Shown piece after piece: positions 46,015 to 53,391 of a stretch of 64,000 bases of DNA. Origin of the DNA: Rheinheimera hassiensis (GTDB lineage: Bacteria; Pseudomonadota; Gammaproteobacteria; Enterobacterales; Alteromonadaceae); contig NZ_JAKUJZ010000002.1 in assembly GCF_022436675.1 (NCBI RefSeq), forward strand, positions 312,655 through 376,654, given 5' to 3'. The notes below the pieces were generated by a model, which saw only the letters and a program-made list of their open reading frames with translations, did no database searches and was not told where the DNA came from. Each line of letters begins with the position of its first letter. Positions within the stretch are counted from its first letter, which is position 1. The position numbers were made by a program, and so were the translations under genes.

Positions 46015-47141
46015 TGCGTTATTGTTTATTACTGTTACTTTTCGCCCTGCCATTGCAGGCCGACAACCTGATTGACCAGCAATTGCCGGACTTTTATCAG
46101 CAACTGATACCATCAACAACTTATCCGCTAAGCTGGCAACCAGAGCACTTTAATGATATTCAGCACTGGCGCACTCAGGGCCGGGCAGCACTGCGTGAGG
46201 CACTGCTGTGGCCGGATGAACCGGTTGATTTTGCTGCCAGGCTGCTTAAAACCGAAGCGCGCGATGGCTATAGCGCACAGCTGTGGTCAGTGCAGCTAAC
46301 CAAACAAAGCCGGGTACAACTGTTGCTATTACAACCCGATGCGGCTAAGCCTGCGCCAGCGGTGTTACTGCTGCATGATCACGGTGCCCGCTTTGATATT
46401 GGCAAAGAAAAATGGGTACAGCCTTTTACAGCCGACGTGCGCTTGCCATCGGCACAGCAGTGGGCCGATAAATACTTCAGCGGTAACTTTGTTGGCGACG
46501 CACTGGCCAGGCAGGGCTATCTGGTGATAGCTGCTGATACCTTAGGCTGGAGTGACCGCGGCCCGGTAGAATTTGACGCGCAACAGGCGCTGGCCGGTAA
46601 TATGTTTATGCTTGGCCGCTCGCTGGCGGGTATGGCGGCTTATGAAGATTTACGCCTGGTGCAGTTTATAAAGCAATTACCACAAGCCGACAGCTCGCGC
46701 CTGGCGGTGCTGGGTTTTTCGATGGGAGCATTCAGGGCCTGGCAACTTGCTGCACTTAGCGATGATGTTAAAGCCGGGGTGGCCGTAGCCTGGTTAAACA
46801 GCTACCAGCATCTACTTACACCTGGCAACAATATTCTCAGGGGCCAATCAGCGTTTTATATGTTGCATCCGGGCTTAGCCGCCAAGCTGGATATACCCGA
46901 CATAGCGGCGCTGGCCGCGCCCAAAGCGATGCTGTTTATTAATGGTGGTAAAGACAAATTGATGCCGCCGGCCGGGGTAGAACAGGCGTATCAGCAACTG
47001 GAAAGAGTGTGGCAGGCGCATGGCGCGCCCGATAAGCTGACGACGACATTGTATCCGCAATACAGCCATGAATTTAATGCTGAGCAACAACAACAGGTGT
47101 TTAGCTGGTTAGCTGCTCAGTTCGCTGCGGCTAAAGATTGA
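46014..47141 (+). CDS. Secreted dienelactone-hydrolase-like esterase
   Basis: A 375-residue alpha/beta-hydrolase with a signal peptide (about 1-17, ending LQA before DNL). The oxyanion region is AVLLLHDHGARFD and the nucleophile elbow GFSMGAFRAW, with the Ser near residue 240. A catalytic Asp is likely in INGGKDKLMPP and His in YSHEFNAEQQ, giving the triad order of dienelactone-hydrolase/acetyl-xylan-esterase-like proteins. It probably acts in the periplasm on an ester or glycoside substrate not known here. It is coupled to the isochorismatase gene by a one-base overlap and overlaps the convergent nuclease gene by 25 bases. Confidence 0.82.
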   Translation: MRYCLLLLLFALPLQADNLIDQQLPDFYQQLIPSTTYPLSWQPEHFNDIQHWRTQGRAALREALLWPDEPVDFAARLLKTEARDGYSAQLWSVQLTKQSRVQLLLLQPDAAKPAPAVLLLHDHGARFDIGKEKWVQPFTADVRLPSAQQWADKYFSGNFVGDALARQGYLVIAADTLGWSDRGPVEFDAQQALAGNMFMLGRSLAGMAAYEDLRLVQFIKQLPQADSSRLAVLGFSMGAFRAWQLAALSDDVKAGVAVAWLNSYQHLLTPGNNILRGQSAFYMLHPGLAAKLDIPDIAALAAPKAMLFINGGKDKLMPPAGVEQAYQQLERVWQAHGAPDKLTTTLYPQYSHEFNAEQQQQVFSWLAAQFAAAKD

Positions 47142-47896
47142 TCCAGCAGCAGCGCAAGTCTTACACCTGCCTGCTGTAAACGCTGCTCTATAGTCGCCTG
47201 ATAGTGCAGTACATAGTTGTCGTCAATTAACATTCCAGGCTTGTAACCCTGGTAAATCTCAATGGTCAGTGCTGCAGATTCATTGGCCCAGCTAAGCACA
47301 TCGCCTTGCTGCCAAGCAGAACGCTGGGGTGCACTTATACGGTTTCGCAGCACAGCCGCTTTACTGCGGTCAGTCTCGTAGCCCAACTGCTTTAGCAGTG
47401 CAAAATCCCAGACACCGTGTAGGTTATTCGGCAGACCCAAAAAATACACCGCAGTGCGGTTGCCGCCTAAATCGTCAGCGAAGCTAACATGTAACGGCTG
47501 ATGTAAATCACCAACAAAATGAGCCATAAAAAGTAGAGCTTGCCAGTCGGTATTATCCCGCCGTAAGCGCTGCTGCATATCGGTTATCGCAGATAAAATA
47601 CAGCCGTTTGCCGGGCAATCAGCTGCGCTAACCTGCTGGTTATGGCGTGGAAAATTAACGTAGTGCAATGCTGAGGCATAGCTAAAGGCCGCGTCGCTCT
47701 GGATTTCATCTGCCCAGCTGCAGCTTTTGGCGAACTGTTTATGAGGTGCAGCTGCGAGTAGATTGTCCAGTTGCTGCCGCGTGCTGTCACTCACCGACTG
47801 ATAGGCGATATCGCAAATCAGCTGATGGCCGGTTTTGCTAAACGCCTGGCCCGGCAGGCTGATCATTAGCAACAGAGCAGCAACTAATACGCGCAT
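47117..47896 (-). CDS. Secreted S1/P1 nuclease
   Basis: A 259-residue zinc-dependent S1/P1 nuclease. The signal peptide (about 1-18) ends at GQA, so the mature N-terminus is FSKTGHQLI. In S1/P1 enzymes the mature N-terminal residue is normally Trp, and its backbone binds zinc; here it is Phe. Other zinc ligands fit: GHQLICDIAY, KSCSWADEI, ALHYVNF and HFVGDLHQPLHVSFADDLGGN, with its two His and Asp. It should cut single-stranded DNA and RNA in the periplasm or outside the cell. The last 25 bases overlap the esterase gene on the other strand. Confidence 0.88.
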   Translation of the reverse strand: MRVLVAALLLMISLPGQAFSKTGHQLICDIAYQSVSDSTRQQLDNLLAAAPHKQFAKSCSWADEIQSDAAFSYASALHYVNFPRHNQQVSAADCPANGCILSAITDMQQRLRRDNTDWQALLFMAHFVGDLHQPLHVSFADDLGGNRTAVYFLGLPNNLHGVWDFALLKQLGYETDRSKAAVLRNRISAPQRSAWQQGDVLSWANESAALTIEIYQGYKPGMLIDDNYVLHYQATIEQRLQQAGVRLALLLDQSLAAAN

Positions 47897-47912
47897 AACC
47901 TACTCCACAATG

Positions 47913-48749
47913 TTATTCCGTTACTAACTGATGCACCTGAAATTCACCCTCAGTGCTTAATAGCGGGCTTAGCTCGGCCAGTGCCTGCTTTATATCTGCC
48001 GCCAGTGTATAGGGCGGGTTAATCACCAGCATACCGCTGCCGGTCATACCAAAGCCAGCTTTATCAGGTTGCGGGCAGTATTCAATCCGTAGCTGGTCTT
48101 TAATACCGGTAGCAACAATGGCACTGATAAAAGCTTCCACTGCCGCACGCTCTATTACCGGATACCAGATAGCATAAGTAGCTTGCGGAAAGCGTTGATA
48201 AGTACTTTGTAAGCCGGAAACGACATCCTGATATTCAGTTTTCAGCTCATAGGGTGGGTCTATCAATACCAGGCCGCGCTTATGCAGCGGTGGCAGCATG
48301 GCTTTAAAGCCGGCCCAGGCATCCATATGCTCAATCCGGCTATGGCGGCGCCGTGCAAACTGGCTGGCCAGAATGGGGTGGTCGGTTGGGTGCAGCTCGG
48401 TGGCCTGAATGCTGTCACCACTGCGCAGCAACATAGCGGCAATTTTCGGTGAGCCGGGGTAAAACGCCAGCTCGCCATCCGGGTTCAGCTGTTTTATCAG
48501 TGCAATATAGTGCGCCAGTGCCGGGCTTTGCGCCTGATAATGCCACAGCTTACCAATACCGCCCTGGTACTCGCCGGTTTTCTGCGCCTGTTCGGCCAGC
48601 AAGCTGTACAAGCCGGCACCGGCATGGCTGTCGTGATAGCAAAAGGGTTTATCTTTTTGCAGCAGGTAGTCAACAATGGCCACCTGTACCAGATGTTTAA
48701 CCACATCGGCATGATTACCAGCATGATAACTGTGGCGATAACTAAGCAT
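47913..48749 (-). CDS. rlmJ: 23S rRNA (adenine-2030-N6)-methyltransferase RlmJ
   Basis: A 278-residue RlmJ. The N-terminus MLSYRHSYHAGNHADVVKH is diagnostic, followed by CYHDSHAGAGLYSL and the amino-methyltransferase motif LVLIDPPYELK (DPPY). It methylates A2030 of 23S rRNA before the subunit is complete. The ATG at 48749 is preferred over an upstream one at 48770, which adds MPLQALF, because the family starts at MLSYRH. It probably forms its own transcript. Confidence 0.93.
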   Translation of the reverse strand: MLSYRHSYHAGNHADVVKHLVQVAIVDYLLQKDKPFCYHDSHAGAGLYSLLAEQAQKTGEYQGGIGKLWHYQAQSPALAHYIALIKQLNPDGELAFYPGSPKIAAMLLRSGDSIQATELHPTDHPILASQFARRRHSRIEHMDAWAGFKAMLPPLHKRGLVLIDPPYELKTEYQDVVSGLQSTYQRFPQATYAIWYPVIERAAVEAFISAIVATGIKDQLRIEYCPQPDKAGFGMTGSGMLVINPPYTLAADIKQALAELSPLLSTEGEFQVHQLVTE

Positions 48750-48819
48750 AAACAAGGCCTGTAACGGCAAATTTAAAAGGCCGTCAGCATACTGCGCATT
48801 GAGAAAAATACAAGTCGTT

Positions 48820-49284
48820 TTACGTTGTTAGCCATTTCAAATAAGTAACAAACACCATATAAAAAGAGGCGGCAAAAGCCAAATAATTTAAGGTGTTCAT
48901 CAGGGTTTTAATTCGCAACGAGGTAAGCTTAGGCTCGATAAGCGAACTGTAAGATATAAAAAACAGCCCGAATAGATAAGGAAACCAATATACAACCAGC
49001 GGGGGTTTATAAAAGTAAGCATCTATATATAAAGGCTTGTTTAAACACCAAAATACCAGCCAATGGGCCCCCAGCCAGAAAGCGTACATAAATGCAGCCA
49101 TCAGTACCTGAGTAAGTAAGCCAGCAATGGCAGAGGCTAAAGGTGGCAGTGGCGCTGGCGAATTATCAGGTGTGGCTTGTAAAGCCTGCTGTTGTATTAA
49201 CTTAAACTGTAGCAGCATGAATAGGGCCATGATGGGGGTGAAAGCATTGAGCACATACATCCACCAGCTAACGGTTAGCTCCAT
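48820..49284 (-). CDS. Membrane protein of unknown function, effector-island gene
   Basis: A 154-residue protein with four hydrophobic segments (about 6-24, 48-72, 90-112 and 128-150) and a Pro-rich loop (TPDNSPAPLPPLAS). I recognise no family. The start at 49284 has GAGGGTG 6-7 bases upstream on the minus strand. It overlaps the stop of the preceding membrane protein by one base (TAATG), so the two are translated together. Position downstream of the class-3 lipase suggests a role in the same island (for example a second-layer immunity or lipid-related protein), but this is inference. Confidence 0.65.
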   Translation of the reverse strand: MELTVSWWMYVLNAFTPIMALFMLLQFKLIQQQALQATPDNSPAPLPPLASAIAGLLTQVLMAAFMYAFWLGAHWLVFWCLNKPLYIDAYFYKPPLVVYWFPYLFGLFFISYSSLIEPKLTSLRIKTLMNTLNYLAFAASFYMVFVTYLKWLTT

Positions 49285-49736
49285 TAAATCACCCTCGCGA
49301 ATAGCCACTGCACATGGTTTATCAGCAGCAATATTGTTGCTATAAAGATAAATGGTGCAAAAATAAAGCCGCCAACATTCCCTTCCAGGCCATGGCGTGA
49401 TGCCAGCGCCGCCAGTGTAAATGCCGTTACGATATAAGCGTACAGCCAGCTCCAGCCGGGCTGCACCAGCGCTATATCTTCGACCGTGAGCGGTTGCTCG
49501 GCTAAAGGCTGCAACAGCATAATTTTAAGCCCGATAAAAGCACTACAGGCTACAACGCAAAAGACAGCGTAAAGCACAAGGTTAATGCGTTGCGAGTTTC
49601 CACCAAGATCGTAAAATGCATTAAGTTTCACGTAGCGCAATGCACTATCTTCAGAAAAGGCAAACATGTATACCAGCAGGATGATTGGGTTTAAAAAGGT
49701 ATAAGGAATTAAATTAACTAGTGTCAGGGAGTCCAT
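49284..49736 (-). CDS. Membrane protein of unknown function, effector-island gene
   Basis: A 150-residue protein with four hydrophobic segments (about 7-25, 52-72, 95-115 and 122-145). I recognise no family. It starts 58 bases after the end of the lipase gene on the same strand and is translationally coupled to the membrane protein at 48820. A partner in resisting or handling the lipase is possible by position only. It has no signal peptide and would sit in the inner membrane. Confidence 0.62.
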   Translation of the reverse strand: MDSLTLVNLIPYTFLNPIILLVYMFAFSEDSALRYVKLNAFYDLGGNSQRINLVLYAVFCVVACSAFIGLKIMLLQPLAEQPLTVEDIALVQPGWSWLYAYIVTAFTLAALASRHGLEGNVGGFIFAPFIFIATILLLINHVQWLFARVI

Positions 49737-49794
49737 ACTGTGCCAGTCCAGGCTGGTGCAGAATGATTCTGACCAGCCTTAGTAACGAGTTGAG

Positions 49795-50955
49795 TTAGCT
49801 TACCATTTCAATTGCCTGGCGAGCCACGCGATACATGGCTTCCAGCGTAACTTTAAACACCCAGCGGATAAAGCGCACACTAAGTTCGGTAATTGTGGTT
49901 GCCACTTTACCGGCAAATACCAGCATATGGCCAAGTAAGCCCATTACCTGTGTTTCAAATTGCGGCGACATAAGCGCGATTTTCTCAATAGTGGCCGCCA
50001 GGTGATCATAAAATGTCATTACACCGCTTACGCCCATTTGCACTGATACGGCCGTTAAAAACCCTGCATCCTTTAATAAGGTTATAAGCGCATGAGTTAG
50101 TCGTTCTTGCCAGTGAGTGCTAAAACTGCATTCAAAGCGGCGGTCGTACGCTAAGCGCACTGCTTTGACAACATCGCCCCGACGTTGCAGATCTTCCCAC
50201 TGTCCGCGAGATGTTGTGACATAACCCGGATTTTCCATCATTGAGTGCGATGAAAAATTAATACCGGTTGCTGCCGTTAACAGTACGCTACTACCGTTTA
50301 GCGGCGCATGATAAAACGGCCATACGGGCACCATTGGTACAGGATCATCACCATGTAAGCACCGAAATATCTTATCTATACTGCCGGACGATTTAAGTGC
50401 AAAATCATTTAACCCGACTCGTGGCGCGCCATAAGTATACAGCGCAACACGATTACCAAAATGTTGTTTAATCCAGATGGCGGCAAGGCTAGCTAATGCA
50501 CCACCTAAGCTGTGGCCAGCACAATGTACTACGCCATTGCTGTTTGTATTCAGTAGCGGAGCCAACTGTTTTTCCAGCGCTGGCTGCATACTCTTAAACA
50601 CTTTTTGAAACCCGGAATGCACGGCACTGTTATTGTCAGCGGTGACTAAGCTAGCATTAGCGTTACTAAACCAGTCACGGCCGCTTTTCATATTTGTGCC
50701 ACGAATACCCAGTGCTACATCACCGGTAAAATGACCTTTACCTTTGCCTATAATGGCAAAGCCAGTTGTGCGATTAAACAGAGTAGAGATTACACTGCCT
50801 GAGGTGCCATGAACCACGCCTCCGGTCTGGTTAAAGTCAAAATGCTCAGTGATAAACCTTTTCCCGGCAGTGTAATTTTGTCCTGCTTTTATATCCTGAG
50901 CTTCGTAAGGGGCTCGTGCCAGCCATACTGCGGTTTTTGGGGTAATAGTCTTCAT
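49795..50955 (-). CDS. Class-3 lipase, candidate antibacterial phospholipase effector
   Basis: A 386-residue Lipase_3-fold protein without a signal peptide. The nucleophile elbow is HCAGHSLGG with Ser149; the acid lies in HGDDPVP (D203 or D204) and the His in SSHSMMENP (about H237); GIRGTNMKSGRDW is the oxyanion-side strand. So the catalytic triad is intact. Past residue 270 a hydrophobic and amphipathic helical region could touch membranes. The family includes class-3-lipase type VI effectors, and three secreted immunity-like paralogues sit just upstream, the nearest 27 bases away. A truncated second copy of its 5' end is found at 52414-52485. A secretion system is not seen in the window, so the antibacterial role is inference. 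Confidence 0.8.
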   Translation of the reverse strand: MKTITPKTAVWLARAPYEAQDIKAGQNYTAGKRFITEHFDFNQTGGVVHGTSGSVISTLFNRTTGFAIIGKGKGHFTGDVALGIRGTNMKSGRDWFSNANASLVTADNNSAVHSGFQKVFKSMQPALEKQLAPLLNTNSNGVVHCAGHSLGGALASLAAIWIKQHFGNRVALYTYGAPRVGLNDFALKSSGSIDKIFRCLHGDDPVPMVPVWPFYHAPLNGSSVLLTAATGINFSSHSMMENPGYVTTSRGQWEDLQRRGDVVKAVRLAYDRRFECSFSTHWQERLTHALITLLKDAGFLTAVSVQMGVSGVMTFYDHLAATIEKIALMSPQFETQVMGLLGHMLVFAGKVATTITELSVRFIRWVFKVTLEAMYRVARQAIEMVS

Positions 50956-50982
50956 AGTCCGTCCTTGTATATGGATTTGGCG

Positions 50983-51594
50983 TTAAAGGCTCTCAATATT
51001 TTTTGCGTCTTCATCTATCAGCCGTTGCAACTCTTCATCTGAGAATACTGCTGTGCCAGAGTGGGTAAATCGACATTTTGATGAAAATGCGGGTGCAATG
51101 TCTGCCAGTTCAGGATTTTCCAGATACTTAAGTTGTTCTGTTTTGGTGGCGGTGGCTAATTCGCATTGCATATCACTGAGTATTAGATCGAGGCTCTTAT
51201 AATTCAGGTGATTAAGGTTCGCGATACGAAAGACCAAATCTTGCTCATCTTTGCTTGGATAATCTGTAACATACAGCTCCATTGATACGCTGACATCAAA
51301 TAAGACACGGCGAACTTTTTTGGTTTTCTGCGGGAAATGAAAACGTCCGTTGTCATCAGTACTTGTGCTGTCGTAACGTTCTTCACCTTCATAGTAAGAT
51401 CTGCGTTTAATTTCCCTGTTTACCACAGGCTTGCCTTGCTCAGTCACTACACCATTTATTTCCGGTGACCATTTAATTTCTGTTCGTTTTAACCAATCAA
51501 ACACACCTGCCTCCACGTTTGTTGCTAACACAGAAAGTACCAGCGCTACGCCAGCGGCCATCGCCTTGTTGCAAAGAGGCTGCCATCCAAGCAT
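50983..51594 (-). CDS. Secreted immunity-like paralogue 1 (two conserved Cys)
   Basis: A 203-residue protein with a Sec signal peptide (about residues 1-29, ending VEA before GVFDWLK). The mature part has a transthyretin/CarboxypepD_reg-like beta region (EINGVVTEQGKPV through DDNGRFHFP) and two cysteines (SDMQC and SSKC) shared by all three copies, likely to form a disulfide in the periplasm. It looks like DUF6795-type proteins, which I recall beside type VI effector genes. It precedes the lipase by 27 bases in the same orientation, as an immunity gene would. The Shine-Dalgarno AGGA is 8 bases from the ATG. Confidence 0.78.
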   Translation of the reverse strand: MLGWQPLCNKAMAAGVALVLSVLATNVEAGVFDWLKRTEIKWSPEINGVVTEQGKPVVNREIKRRSYYEGEERYDSTSTDDNGRFHFPQKTKKVRRVLFDVSVSMELYVTDYPSKDEQDLVFRIANLNHLNYKSLDLILSDMQCELATATKTEQLKYLENPELADIAPAFSSKCRFTHSGTAVFSDEELQRLIDEDAKNIESL

Positions 51595-51617
51595 TACTGC
51601 AGTCCTGTTGTTTATTT
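51459..51617. repeat. Homogenised 5' module, copy 1
   Basis: About 155 bases covering the ribosome-binding site, signal peptide and first mature residues of paralogue 1. Nearly identical copies occur at 52182-52338 and 52991-53146, while the rest of the three genes has diverged strongly. Confidence 0.85.
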
Positions 51618-51754
51618 GTGGCTAATATTTTAGCTATTTACTAAATGATGTCAAACTTGTTTTTTTAAAGTTAATTTTTGACAATGTATCTGACTTTTTG
51701 GAGGAACTGTTTTTCTTGATTATCTATGATCTGTTCAAGCTCCAAGCGTTGTTG

Positions 51755-52318
51755 CTATATTTCTTCAGCTGAGTACAAGGCAATCTCTGCGTGAGCGAAG
51801 GTGCACTTAGAGCGAATGTTAGGGGCAGAATTGCCGGGGATTTCGAGGTTTTTTAACTCATCTACTTTTGCTTCAGCTGTCAGATCACAACGTATATCAG
51901 ATGTAACCAAGTCAAGACTTCTGTAATCCAGATCATTCAAAAAGCTAACATCAAAAATCATGTCCTCTTCACCAAATTTAGGAAAGTCCACAACATAAAG
52001 TTCCAACGCTATGCTGACATCAAATAGGACGCGGCGTACCTTAAGCGTTTGTTTGGAGAAGTAAAAATGACCACTGTCATCTGTTGTCGCGCTGTCGTAG
52101 CGCTCTTTGCCATCATAATAAAGGCGGCGTTTGACCTCTTTATTCGCAACCGGTTTACCGTGTTCGGCAATAACACCATGTATTTCCGGTGACCACTGAA
52201 TTTCTGTTCGTTTTAACCAATCAAACACACCTGCCTCCACGTTTGTTGCTAACACAGAAAGTACCAGCGCTACGCCAGCGGCCATCGCCTTGTTGCAAAG
52301 AGGCTGCCATCCAAGCAT
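51755..52318 (-). pseudogene. Secreted immunity-like paralogue 2, possible C-terminal nonsense mutation
   Basis: A 187-residue paralogue with the same signal peptide, beta domain and two cysteines (SDIRC and RSKC) as its neighbours. It stops at an amber codon (51755-51757) after SAEEI. Read past the TAG, the frame continues QQRLELEQIIDNQEKQ to a TAA at 51671-51673, similar to EEQRLERERELDEQD in paralogue 3, so the homology runs through the stop. The stop is therefore probably a secondary nonsense change that removed a charged helical tail of 27 residues. The folded beta domain is intact, so it may still work; whether it is functional cannot be read. No effector gene follows this copy. Confidence 0.65.
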
Positions 52319-52338
52319 TACTACAATCCTGTTATTTA
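52182..52338. repeat. Homogenised 5' module, copy 2
   Basis: Second copy of the module at 51459-51617; matches copy 1 almost base for base over the signal-peptide region. Confidence 0.85.
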
Positions 52339-52413
52339 TTTGATGGCCGATATTCTAGTGTTTTACTTAATGATGTCAATTATGTTTTTTAAATGTAAAA
52401 AAGTCACCAAATC

Positions 52414-52485
52414 TTATCTTCTATCTTGAGCTTCATAAGGTTCTCTGGCTAACCAAACTGCTATTCTTGGTGTTAATGTATTCAT
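52414..52485 (-). pseudogene. Remnant of a second class-3 lipase gene (5' end only)
   Basis: Read on the minus strand from an ATG at 52485, the frame gives MNTLTPRIAVWLAREPYEA followed by QDRR and a TAA. The first 21 residues match the lipase at 49795-50955 (MKTITPKTAVWLARAPYEAQD) at 16 positions. It is cut after 23 codons. The ATG overlaps the stop of paralogue 3 as ATGA (52482-52485), the coupling expected of an intact immunity-effector operon, so the lost gene was once translated together with paralogue 3. The remaining lipase sequence is absent; the next DNA is the upstream region of paralogue 2. It is too short for most gene finders. Confidence 0.85.
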
Positions 52486-53126
52486 GATTTACTTTCCTTG
52501 TTTTGTTCATTAAGAATACGATCCTGTTCATCAAGTTCTCGCTCACGCTCGAGGCGTTGTTCTTCTAGCTCTTCATCTGAATACACTGCAATACTGGCAT
52601 GAGTGAAGGTACACTTTGCGCCAAACCAAGGTGCTGCGCCCTCGGGTGTTTCTAAGTTTCTAAGGCTAAAATTCTTTTCTTCTGCGGTCAGTTCACACTG
52701 CATATCTGACATCAATAAATTTAGCGCTTTGCCATCCAGTCGGTTACCCCAGCGGATATCAAAAAAACGGTTTTGTTCACCTGCAATGGGATGATCAGAC
52801 ACGGATAAAAATAACCCTATGCTGTAGTCAAATAAAACCCGACGTGTTCTTAATGTTTTGCGTGGGAAACTAAAGCGACCTTCATTATCGGTTACTGTAC
52901 TGTCGTTAAATTCGTCATCTTCGTAGTAGAGTTCCCGTACTACTTTTAAACCGGAAACTGGTGTGCCATTTTCCGTAATGATCCCGCGTATTTCAGGTGA
53001 CCATTGGATTTCTGTTCCTTTTAACCAATCAAACACACCTGCCTCCACGTTTGTTGCTAAAACAGAAAGTACCAGCGCTACGCCAGCGGCCATCGCCTTG
53101 TTGCAAAGAGGCTGCCATCCAAGCAT
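52482..53126 (-). CDS. Secreted immunity-like paralogue 3 (two conserved Cys)
   Basis: A 214-residue paralogue with the shared signal peptide (ending VEA), beta region (EIRGIITENGTPVSG through DNEGRFSFP) and cysteines (SDMQC and GAKC). It has a C-terminal charged helical tail (EEQRLERERELDEQDRILNE). The stop overlaps the ATG of the lipase remnant by 4 bases. That places an effector gene originally right after it. Low identity to paralogue 1 outside the 5' module suggests it protected against a variant effector. It is first in the array and carries its own upstream AT-rich promoter-like region. Confidence 0.78.
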   Translation of the reverse strand: MLGWQPLCNKAMAAGVALVLSVLATNVEAGVFDWLKGTEIQWSPEIRGIITENGTPVSGLKVVRELYYEDDEFNDSTVTDNEGRFSFPRKTLRTRRVLFDYSIGLFLSVSDHPIAGEQNRFFDIRWGNRLDGKALNLLMSDMQCELTAEEKNFSLRNLETPEGAAPWFGAKCTFTHASIAVYSDEELEEQRLERERELDEQDRILNEQNKESKS

Positions 53127-53146
53127 TACTGCAGTTCTGTTGTTTA
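52991..53146. repeat. Homogenised 5' module, copy 3
   Basis: Third copy of the module at 51459-51617. A few more differences are visible here (for example AAAACAG where copies 1 and 2 have AACACAG), but identity remains far above that of the downstream coding parts. Confidence 0.85.
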
Positions 53147-53391
53147 TTTATGGCAGATATTCTAATGCTTTGCTTAATGATGTCGAATTTGTTTTTTAAA
53201 TGTAAACTTAATCCTGCGGGCAGCACTAGCTCAATGCTGCTGTGGTATTCGTAAATCTTCTTTACTTACTTCGTCAGTCAGTAATATTGGCCAGGGAACT
53301 GCGCGGAAAATACAAGTATTGTTGCCACGCAGCTGGTAAAATCCGCCGCATTATTGATTTACCGCGTCTTAGGGCGCACGCAGGAAGTTTT

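Noticed and set aside
51618-51670. Search for a second effector remnant between paralogues 1 and 2
   Set aside because: Only the conserved AT-rich upstream stretch is present; no frame resembles the lipase N-terminus.
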